Under the pieces are notes generated by a model, which saw only the letters and a list, made by a program, of their open reading frames with translations, did no database searches and was not told the origin of the DNA. This document shows positions 1 to 9,206 of a stretch of DNA of 64,000 bases, in pieces. This stretch comes from Pachypanchax playfairii (lineage: Eukaryota > Chordata > Actinopteri > Cyprinodontiformes > Aplocheilidae). The stretch spans positions 2,176,287-2,240,286 of the forward strand of contig SSNP01000031.1 in NCBI GenBank assembly GCA_006937955.1, read 5' to 3'. A program made the translations under genes and the position numbers. Within the stretch, counting starts at the first letter, position 1. Each line of letters opens with the position of its first letter.

Positions 1-815
1 ATCTTGGGAATGTTTAGCCCTGATTAACATGATCTCTAATGCATATTTGTGTATGCTGCGCACACAGGTAATGATAAAGGACCATGATGGTTTCCACACA
101 TGTAGACACTCAAAGTCCTGCATGAAAGCAGTTACTGTTATTACCTCTCAATCAATAGGCGTGCACACACTCTAATATCCCTAACCATGATTAGATTCAA
201 ATTGGTTACAGCAACAGAAATGGTTGATCAATACCCTCATTTACCAACAATCAATAAGCAGCTAGAGCAATAAGATGTTATGAGTGAACCATCTGAAAAC
301 ACAGGGAGAGGTTGTAGAAAGTCTAACTAGCAACGATCAGTTAATGACACCCTTGCAAGACAGACAGCACCAAAGTTACACACACAATCTCACAAACACA
401 CAAATTATACTTCAAAAATGACTCATTTACGTTCAGAGTAAAAACAAGCTGATGTGCTTTTACAAACAAATAAAAAGCTCGATTTTATATTTGTAATAAC
501 ATGTTATTTTTATTGCTTGCTTGCTCAAGTTTAAGATTATTCCACCATCCATCACATTTTATATCTGTACTCCAGTCAGATTGATTCCATAAAGTCAGAG
601 AGTAATAAAATATCAGGTCAATGTCAATACCCCCCACTTTTTTTCTAGAAATGTATAGATAACATAATCATATTTTCCAAAAGCACACATTAGTTAGGAA
701 GGCAAAGTCAGAGGCTTCTTACAAATGATCCTTTTTGCCAGTGTTAGAACCATCTAAGGTACCTTTCAGAAAAAACTTAGATAATGAGTTTCTACAACAT
801 TGTATTAAGTATTAT
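1..815. other. CSMD intron, no gene seen
   Basis: AT-rich intronic sequence downstream (in gene orientation) of the CUB exon. I looked on the minus strand for the second half of the CUB domain, which should be the next exon, and did not see it. No open frame here resembles a known protein. Confidence 0.5.
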
Positions 816-1417
816 GGTGCGTTCAGAGCGGCCGCTTTCTCAACGTCAAGCAACGTTCACAATGCTTCAAGTTTGAAGCTTGAAAGTTGAAGCTTGTAAC
901 GCTTGACCGTTAAAAAGAGCGCGAAGGCGGGGCTTACTTTGTTATCGGATGTTCTGAGCTATGGCGGATCATATTGAGAGAGTGGCTTGGCTTTATTTAC
1001 TCCGTTTGTGGATTCACCCCATTCTTCAGATGCGTTCTGAGTTTGAGGAGTTAAACCATTTGCTCCAGGAGCTACATATGGATGAGGTTTGCTTCCAGCG
1101 CTACTTCCGTCTGTCCCGCGCCGTTTGACGACTTCCTGCTTCATTCAGGTTACGTGCAGTGACGTCACTACGATGAGACGCTCTGATTGGTTGACATGCC
1201 GCTTCAAGAGCGTCAAAAGTTCAGCTAGCTGAACTTCTGCATTGCTCGCGTTTCAAGCTTCAACACCTGAAACGCTCGAAAAGCTTTGAAAGCTGGCGCT
1301 GCTAACGCTCACAAAGCGACGCAGAAACTCTGATGCTCCTCTGACGTACTCCACCATAGACTTTACGTGTAAACTTGATGCTTCTGATGTTGACGGTTGG
1401 GCCGGTGTGAATGCACC
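816..1417 (+). mobile_element. Internally deleted PIF/Harbinger-like DNA transposon
   Basis: The ends form an imperfect inverted repeat. The left end is GGTGCGTTCAGAGCGGCC; the right end, reverse-complemented, is GGTGCATTCACACCGGCC. Both continue into CAAC(G/A)TCA about 7 bases further in. The bases outside are AGTATTAT and AATATTAT, a possible 8-bp target duplication with one mismatch. The interior holds an N-terminal transposase fragment (961-1128), a perfect palindrome (1217-1236) and repeated GCTTCAA/TTGAAGC subterminal motifs. The Harbinger assignment rests on the protein fragment. An 8-bp duplication is unusual for Harbinger, which normally makes 3 bp, so the superfamily could be different. 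At about 600 bp the element is non-autonomous. Confidence 0.7.
961..1128 (+). pseudogene. N-terminal fragment of Harbinger-type (DDE_Tnp_4) transposase
   Basis: An open frame of 55 codons starts MADHIERVAWLYLLRLW and runs to a stop. It contains WIHPIL at about residue 17, then ELNHLLQELHMD, then FQRYFRLSR near the end. That order (hydrophobic start, W-hP, LVQEL, FxxYFRhS) is typical of the N-terminus of fish Harbinger/HARBI1-like transposases. Right at the stop, the shifted frame reads FDDFL, the expected next motif, so a small indel has broken the frame and the catalytic part has been deleted. The fragment lies inside the inverted-repeat element 816-1417. It is not a host gene. Family recognition is from memory of the motif order. 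Confidence 0.65.
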
Positions 1418-1511
1418 AATATTATTTGGAATCAAACTAAATTGAATTTAATTTAACTGAACTGAATTTAATTTTATTGGGTTTCACTGAATATTCAAAA
1501 ATGTGCATGTT

Positions 1512-1705
1512 AGGTTAACTGGTGATTTTAAATTGGCCCTGTGTGTGAATGTGTGCATGTGATTGGTTGGTTATGGACCAGAACCAAGTCCAAAGTGCAA
1601 CCTTGCCTCCCACTCAGTGATTGCTGGAGATAGACACAAGATCCCCTCCATACCACATAACCCTGAGCAAGAATGGATGGGTATACAGAACAGGTGGATG
1701 GATTA
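1512..1705 (+). repeat. Teleost interspersed repeat relic with GGATGG tail
   Basis: The segment runs from AACTGGTGATTTTAAATTGGCC through a GTGTGTGAATGTGTGCATGTG stretch and a CACTCAGTGATTGCTGG-like part to AGGTGGATGGATTAA. This is a decayed copy of the very common fish repeat that reads 'gtgattctaaattggcc...gtgtgaatg...ggctccagc...ggatggatgga'. Its tail ends about 30 bp from the splice donor of the CUB exon. Other partial copies, in reverse orientation, are at 20757-20850 and 39975-40150. Confidence 0.55.
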
Positions 1706-1733
1706 ATAAACTGTGAAGGAGAAACTAACTCAC

Positions 1734-1941
1734 CAGATGGTTGGTGGTTCGGAACCCTCCACTTCCAGGTAGTCATACTTTTCTTCGGTCTGGAAGTCTG
1801 TAAAGATGACAGAGATGGTGTCTCCAGGTTCGGCCAATAGGATCCAAGTACAGTCGGCTTGGTTACCATAGTTGCCGGGGTAACCGGGACTGGTCACCAC
1901 CCCACTGCCGCCCCTCACAGTGCCCCCACATGTGTCCTCAG
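1734..1941 (-). CDS. CSMD CUB-domain exon (first half of a CUB domain)
   Basis: Internal coding exon of 208 bp. CSMD proteins are very large single-pass membrane proteins built from alternating CUB and sushi domains and are implicated in complement control and neural development. On the minus strand the acceptor is ttgattgacag at 1942 and above, and the donor is CTG|gtgagt at 1733 and below. The reading frame uses two leading bases, then EDTCGGTVRGGSG, ADCTW, LAEPGDTI, FTDFQTEEKYDYLEVEGSE and PPTIW, ending with two bases of a split codon. CGG, ADCTW and YDYLEV are CUB landmarks with two conserved cysteines. Its first two bases complete an Ala codon begun by the sushi exon at 46256-46453. CSMD1 is favoured over CSMD2/3 because the EEKYDYLE-EGSEPPTIW segment matches my memory of that paralog. 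The family is sure; the paralog is moderate. Confidence 0.9.
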
Positions 1942-3475
1942 CTGTCAATCAAATCAGAGTGACAAATAGAAAACCTGGGTTAGGGAGAGGAGGAGGGACT
2001 GAGGGGGCGGACTTTTTTCCCCAAATTTAAATTGCAATATATATCTTCCAAATTTGGTTGAGTCATTGATGAAATGACCACAATAGACTTAGGAAATTTA
2101 CCAAATTAGAATTCAAGATTCTAGTTTGTAATACACCTAAAATCTAGCAGATAATAAGTCAGCCAGCCCAACTTCCCAACTCTCTCCCTATTGGAGATTT
2201 AGCTCTGCTGCCTTAATTTTTTTTAGTATCACATCTTTTTTGGCTCTATGCGTGTTATTTTGTGGCTTTGAATGTTAGAAATGGATGACTTTCTCATGAC
2301 ACATAAACGGTCAAATCATATTAGCAAACCATATTGTGAAAATATGGAGCTCTCACGTCACACTTTAGTAAGGAAATAAGTTACAAAAAATAATAGCAGA
2401 AAGAGCCTGAACAGTCCTGATGTATAGGGACTATCAGTTGTATGCCTTAAAGCCAATGCATTCTGTAGAACAGTATAAATGGATTTTTGGTTAGAATTAG
2501 GAGTTGGGTTTAGAGGTTAGGCTGCAGTTCCTGTCACACTCAGAGCTACTGTCCTCTCCTTCAGTTTGTCCAATAATAGAGCTCCGCTCTCGTCTCCTCC
2601 AATCACCACCAAGGAACTTTTAGATTTGATTGATCTCCAATTGGTTAATTTGATTTGAACTCCAATTGTTTTCAAACAAATAGAACAGATGTGACTTTAG
2701 ATTTGCCTACTTTTTTAAATTTTCAGTCACATCTGATTGTTAGAGGTATGTCATTGATACTGATTACTGTATAACAGATAAAGACACATGGATTGCGCTG
2801 TGTACACGGAATAAATTATACACATAATTTATACGGATAAACTCATGGAGAAAAAAGAAAAACTCTTCATTGGACCTTTTTGTGTCACTGGTGCACTGGC
2901 TGACAGTCATTTCAGAGTATGGATTAATTCACCTTTTTAAATACATTGTTACGCCTCGACATTGTTTTGTCTAATTCAGGATATTCCTTTGAAAAAATAA
3001 TCACAAATGGATTTGCATTATCAAAAAACAAAATGTGTCCAAGCAGTGTCCCAGTGACAAAAAATGCAATGTTGATTTTTTTTTTTTTCTCGCAGAGTCC
3101 AACTGCGATCTTGGTATAAATTATAGCTGTATAATTTATAGTTTTACATAAAAGGAGGCAATACTGCATGTAACACTCTTATAACAGAGCAGGTATTTTA
3201 CTAGCTACTAGCAAATGCAGTTTTAGGATGAAGACAGATCATTCCACAACCCAACACACGGTGATATCGTCAATATTTTGAGGAAGACATATGCTTATAT
3301 GGACATCAGGGGTGGTGGGTTTCATCCTTAAACTGCACTAACTGAGAAGCTAAAAAAAAATGTCCTTTATAAGAGTGTAGACAGGCACTGTCAGGTGTAC
3401 ATGCACATGCTTTGGGCTCATCCGGGTGATGCTGTGCTGTATTGGGGTGGGTTGGGGTAAGGGTTGAGGTAAGGG
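1942..3475. other. Intron, no gene seen
   Basis: Start of the large CSMD intron in window order. It is AT-rich with homopolymer T and A runs. At 2488-2530 a short G/T-rich stretch (ggttagaattaggagttggg) resembles degenerate TTAGGG-like repeat. No coding signal was recognised. Confidence 0.5.
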
Positions 3476-3499
3476 CTGTCTCTTATACACATNNNNNNN
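3476..3499. other. Residual Nextera/Tn5 adapter followed by 7-N gap
   Basis: CTGTCTCTTATACACAT at 3476-3492 is the Tn5 mosaic-end sequence used in Nextera libraries. It is directly followed by seven N at 3493-3499. Translated on the minus strand, the boundary gives the tell-tale peptide MCIRDS, a known adapter signature in predicted proteins. This is technical sequence, not genome. Confidence 0.93.
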
Positions 3500-6400
3500 G
3501 GGCATGTACAGATGACAGAGATTAGGTAAGGACCAAGCCAGACTCCTCCCATGAGAAGGGTACAGAGGATTACTCTGGTCCGAGACTCACATCTCGCACA
3601 AATGATAACCAAATACACATGAATAGAAACACTTGCAAAATATAATAGAAACTGGACAGAACACTCAGAGGAGACAGGAAATACAAGAGGCTAATAAGGT
3701 GTGTGTATGTGGGTGTGTGTGTGTGTGTGTATGTGGGGGAGAGGGACAGAAATAGAAAGGAACAAACAAAGACGAACAGAACTGGACTTTTGAAAATGGG
3801 GGGAAAAAAAACAATTAGATTAATTTGAAAACAGTAAAGTGTTGGTACAAACGGCACCGAAGAGGAAGAAAGAAAAACAAAATAATTGCTTTGAAATGAA
3901 CTTTAAGGTAGACTGAGTCTTATTTAGTAGATCAGCAAGTGGATTCAAGGACAATGCATAAGACGTTGCTCACTCAGTGAAAACAAAATGTCGTGCATCG
4001 TCCCAAATTCCAGATGCTGGCGTACTTGACATGAACAGAAATCTGTGTAATCATTTCATGAGCAAAGCGTTCACAGGCTGCAGAATCGGGCAGGCAGGAG
4101 GACAGACAGACCGTTCAGTCACACACAGTCATTCCATAGTGAGACAGTCAGGGAGATTTGTTTAAATGACCCGACACCTCAAACCAAGACCTGCAGAGAC
4201 CCTGTCATACTTGCAGGAGAGCGGTGAAGTATTTTGAATTCAGTGTGAGTGCGCGCGTGTGTGTGTGCACATCATGGGAGAGAGAGAGCTAGCTTGCAGG
4301 ATGGCAGCTGTCACAGGTTTATCATGACAACGGCAGGACATCTGCAAGCACTGACGGACACAGACCTGCAGCCTCACGCGCACACGCACTCACACACCTC
4401 TTCAAACCCTCCGGCGTGTTCATTTGCTAGTGACAGTTGACAGACAGATGGAAATCCCTCAAGGTGCATTGAAGTGTGGTGTGAGTGTGTGATTTAAAGT
4501 GGATGAAATGAAAACTCTGTAAAATAAATAAACTTAACAGGGTTATTATATGCACATTATGATGTTCTGCACTGCAATTAATGAAGATGAACAATTAAAT
4601 AAACTATAATGCGATGTTTGAACAAACTGACAGAAAATCAATAAGATTGAGAGATTAGCCTGATCAGATTCAAACCCTCACATCTAAGAATTTTTAGAAT
4701 TCATGAAAAGTTTTACTCAAGTTTTCTTTCTGTATGTATTCATCCCTGACTATATATGTATATGTTACACATTCTCTTCCTGTTGAAAGATAGCCTGCAG
4801 AGTAAAACATGAAAGCAGTTAGCTGCAAGCTATGTTCCACATAAAACTGACAGGACTGCTGATACAACAAACTCCTATAGTGTACAAAAACACGTAGTGC
4901 TCTAGTTGCAAGTATAGCCTGAATCAATCTTACAACACACACTTAAAGGTGGCTAAATGTCAAAACACAGGATCATGGCAGCGATGGTCACCTCAAGCTT
5001 GGCAAAGAAAGCTAACTTAGCAATAATGTGGCATCTATTATCAAAAAGATATTGTTTGATCATTCATTTACTAAGAATAGCCTGAAATACATAAATAAGT
5101 TGTTTTTTTTACTTCCTGGTTTGCAGCATTTTGTGGAAAAAAATAATAAAAGGTTGTGTGTGTTGGTTCAGTTAGTTGAGATTCCAGAACTGCCACAACC
5201 ACAAATTAACTTTTAAAGTTATTTGAGTGGGAATTACACGAGTTTAGGCTTTAAAAACTTTTTTTTTTTTTTTTTTCCAGAACAAAGACTTAGAGAGAAA
5301 AATTCCGGTCTGTGTTTATTTTTATATAAATCGTCTGTTTTCCTGGTATGGTGGGAGTGGCTTCCATCAGGAATAGCAAGTTGAAGTGTTCCCAGTATTC
5401 TAAGCCCCGCCTCTCTCCTTACATCTTGTTTTTTTTTTTATATTTTCAGACTCTCCTCTGACAGCAGGCAGTCCATTGTTGTTGTTGTTTTTTGTTTTTG
5501 CAGATAGTTTAGTTTGTACAAAAGAATACTCACATATTTGTTTCTCATTAGTGCTCAGATCATAAACGAATGACTTACTGACATCCAAAAGCCAAGCTGA
5601 GTTTATTTTTAGTAATTTTTTTTGTCATCCAGATCATGGCAATTCTAGTAGGCCTGACACAAGGAACTGCACTTTCCCCCTTTTCCTTTTTCTTGGAGGT
5701 TTCACAGGATAGCATAATATTTGTTGTAAAAATTGAAGTGCCTTCACTTTGTCATTACCCGATGAGCTGAGTTGTGCCGCAACTACATTTGAGATGAGGT
5801 GGTCGAGGATATTTTAGATCATCGTACCTCAACCCTTTTCTACAGAGCTCCTGCATCAACAGAAGAATCTCACCCCCTCTGTTCCTGTAAATACTGTGCG
5901 TGCAGGATTACCAAAAGAATAAATCACTAATTAATTATTTCTTTATCGCACAAATATTCCAGATACTTTTTCATTCCATAGAAATCAACAGCCACTTGGA
6001 TCTTTCATACTCAGAGATGAGGTGTCAGGTTGTAGCAGCTGGTTACAAGCTACTATTTTTATTACAAGTTTGTTTTTAGTGGAAAGATTTTGTTATTATT
6101 TATTGCTCCTCAGGTTGGAAGCCATTGTTTACTTTACTGTGTCTAAATTGTGCCTTTCATGCTTTGACAAGTCAAAAAAGTACAAGTTACAAGTCAATTT
6201 AAAACCACTAAAATCAGTGCTGTTTCACAATTTAATCAAGTTACACATGATTCATTTGATCTCTGTTGTTTCTCTTTCAAAGTCCACCTAATTTGAAGTA
6301 AGTTTAATGTTCATAAATCTCAGTAACGTGATAATTTTAGATGGCACGTGATCATCCGAGTGACGGTAGCGCTGTGCCGAGACCACTTCAGGAACAGCTG

Positions 6401-7011
6401 CTCTGATGAAAAGAGATATTTGTAACGCCTCCACACTGGGTGAGGCTGAAATACCTGCCAAGTCTGAAAACCTTCTGTCAAATGCTTTTGCAGATGACAT
6501 GACAACTATTAAGTTTTTTGAAATTTCACCACCTAATTTTGGATACAGCTTGTTCCTGCTCCGTCAGTCATTAAGTCACATCTGTAAGAAGTGTTGAGTC
6601 TTATCATGTCAACTACGCATCTTCTTTGTTTCTTTCTTCCTTTAGAGGAATGTAAAATTAGTCGCTAGTCTTGTCAATAATATCTTTCCAACTCTGGAAT
6701 TATAACTCAAAGGCACCATTATTTCTTTTCTCATCTCTTTTTAATAATCTGAACTCTCTCAGTTGACAAAATCAAATAGGATTTTATAAAATAAGATTCT
6801 TATCATCTGGCCGTGTTTAGTAAAATTATTTGAATCCAAAGAAGCGTTTAATTTAATCAGTGCCTGACAGACAGCAGGAAAAAATACTGATGTCTTGGCA
6901 GCAAACTTCAATGCATGAATGGAGTTTGCTTAAAAAGAGATTAGAAAAAATATACATACGTATATTTACATACCAAAAGTCGTTTATTTGAGTGCAGATG
7001 TTGAAGTTTTT
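3500..7011. other. Intron, no gene seen; (TG)n at about 3709-3732
   Basis: Long AT-rich intronic stretch. It has a GT microsatellite near 3709-3732 and alternating CA/GT-rich sequence at 4240-4400. The open frames (60-90 codons on both strands) show no domain, repeat or compositional sign of coding, so I regard them as chance. Confidence 0.5.
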
Positions 7012-7590
7012 ATACAAATTTCAGGACTTTGTGGTTATTTCTTAAGTATTAACCAGTAATATGAAACATTTTATATCTAAAAAACGTCAGGAAACACTGA
7101 TAATAGACCTTTCCTTACGTCTGCATTTAAAATTCGGGTGGTTCCGGCTCCTTCCGTCAGGCTTCAGGCTGCAGCTCATTCATATTCATTATTAGAATTT
7201 GCTGGACTCTGATTGGCTAACAAACTAGCCAATGAGAGCAAAGAATACTGTTTCCTGCCCCGCTGTGCATTGCAATGTCAGACGTCGTGTCTTCCTGTTT
7301 GCTACACCTTATGCTAACAGCTTTTAGCCAGCAGCATGCTAGGCGTGGTTTCAACTGCAGGAGCTGCTAATGAGTACTAATGAGCAAAGGAGCCGTGAAG
7401 TAACAAGTACAGGCCGTTCGGACTCAGGAGAACTCGGGTGTTATCGCCACCTGCGTAGTTTGAGAGATGAAAACTGAAGGAGAAGTTGTTGACCTGTTTT
7501 CACACCCACTATGAAGGTAAGAACACCTGTGGAGCTAAAATATTCAACAGAAACCTCAGAAAAACCGTTTTTAATGGAAGGGCCTCTATA
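7012..7590 (+). mobile_element. Miniature DNA transposon, copy 1 (left end decayed)
   Basis: Colinear with 8638-9206 over nearly its whole length. Shared landmarks are atacaaatttcaggactttg, attcgggtggttccggctcc, ctctgattggctaacaaact, gacgtcgtgtcttcctgttt, gcatgctaggcgtggtttca and gttgacctgttttcacaccc. The extreme left end has lost the TTAAAGAGGCC terminus seen in copy 2, and the right end reads GGGCCTCTATAAT instead of GGGCCTTTTTAA. No transposase frame is present, so it is non-autonomous. Confidence 0.7.
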
Positions 7591-8625
7591 ATACAATGCA
7601 AGGTATTTGTAAAGCGAGGGGGTAGGGGCTGTCACCAAAATCATTTTTCACCTGCCATCCCTTCTACCACTTCATAAAATGCATTTAGTTATTCATGATT
7701 ACCTCATCATAATTATATCCATATCAAATATTTATTAAAAGAATATGTTTATGATATATCAACACTTTCAACAATGACTTAGAAAATTAAAGCAACAGCT
7801 TGACTTCCTCTAATATCAATTTTACATCGTTATTTAACTAATATTTATTCACTATTTACTACTAATACCATTAAACCTCCAGGTACTTGGCAGTACTGCA
7901 GTACCACACCAACTCCTCAGTGATGAGGACAACCAACAAAGACATGTCAACACACTTCAGTTTTCCAAAATTCTGATAACCGTCAGGACAGAACAAGGAC
8001 TTTCTAATAGCTGATGCAAAGAAATCTAATTACCTCTATCGGTCAGCATTCAGCTGTATGCTGATAAGGTTATTCAAACAAATGCTTCACAGACTGAGAG
8101 GAAGCTGTTCATTTCCCACAAAAACTGACATGACCCCAAAGCCTGTTTTCACCAACTGCATGGTTTCCAATCCTCTTACAGGCTCAGTGTAATATTCATA
8201 TAAAAAACTGGTGTTAGACTGAAACAGTCCAACCTCTGTTCACCACAAATGAAATAAATCTTTGAGTCAAGTTGAAGTTCTCTCAGTTTTACATCTTTCT
8301 ACCTAGGGATAGCAGAGGAATATAGAGTTTGTTTGGAAATCTCTTTTTGTGGGAGAATGTTAGATGAAGAACATGGTTTATTTAGCTCTGTGGAAGAAAA
8401 TCTGAAAGTTAGGGTTTTCGCTACTGCAGGGTCAGAAACTCACAAGATGAAATCAGTTTCTATAACAAAGATCCGAGCAGCTCAGACCGCAGCAAACACA
8501 CAGAAAGTGGAACTAACGATTCTTTTAAACTCTCATCCAGCTGCATACGGTTTGCTGTTGTGTAACAGTTTACTGATGAATCAATATGATACTGTCTTAA
8601 ATATACTGCTGTTTGTAGAGCTTAA
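7591..8625. other. Spacer between the two miniature elements, no gene seen
   Basis: AT-rich unique-looking sequence. A 112-codon frame (8333-8671) starts here but runs into copy 2 of the miniature element, has no recognisable motif, and is probably accidental. Confidence 0.45.
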
Positions 8626-9206
8626 AGAGGCCATTTCATACAAATTTCAGGACTTTGTGGTTATTTCTTAATTATTAACCAGTAATATGAAACATTTTAC
8701 CGGTATATCTAACAAAATGTCAGGAAACACTGATTAACAGACCTTTCAATCTGTCTGCATTAAAATTCGGGTGGTTCCGGCTCCTTCCGTCAGGCCTCGA
8801 GCAGCAGCTTGTTCATCTTCACTATTCGAATTTGCTGGACTCTGATTGGCTAACAAACTAGCCTATGAGAGCAAGGTATACTGTTCTCTGCCCTGCTGCT
8901 AACAACGTCAGACGTCGTGTCTTCCTGTTTGCTACATCTAACCCTAACCCTAACCTGCATGCTAGGCGTGGTTTCAACTGCAGGAGCTGGCGAATACTAA
9001 CGAACAAAGGAGTTGTGACGAAACAGATACAGGCCGTTCAGACTCGGGAGAACTTGGGTTTTATCGCCCCCTGCGTAGTTTGAGAGATTAAAACTGAAAG
9101 AGAAGTTGTTGACCTGTTTTCACACCCACTATGAAGGTAAGAACACCCGTGGAGCTAAAATATTCAACAGGAACCTCAGAAAAACCTTTTTAATGGAAGG
9201 GCCTTT
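8626..9206 (+). mobile_element. Miniature DNA transposon with TTAA flanks, copy 2
   Basis: The element is bounded by TTAA at 8622-8625 and TTAA at 9207-9210. Its short inverted ends are AGAGGCCATTTCAT on the left and AAAGGCCCTTCCAT on the right (reverse-complemented). A TTAA target duplication is typical of piggyBac and Kolobok elements, so this is a candidate non-autonomous member of one of those groups. It is a direct repeat of 7012-7590, with small indels. It contains a short telomere-like insert at 8938-8955 that copy 1 lacks. Confidence 0.65.
8938..8955 (-). repeat. Short interstitial telomere-like repeat
   Basis: CTAACCCTAACCCTAACC is three near-perfect units of the vertebrate telomere repeat (TTAGGG on the minus strand). 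The matching place in the sister element (about 7315-7345) has an unrelated 29-base sequence instead. The tract was therefore gained, or the sequence was replaced, after the two copies diverged. Confidence 0.7.

Noticed and set aside
1528..1869. 113-codon minus-strand frame across the CUB exon
   Set aside because: Out of frame with the CUB domain and crosses its splice donor.
8333..8671. 112-codon plus-strand frame
   Set aside because: Runs into the miniature transposon at 8626 and has no recognisable motif.
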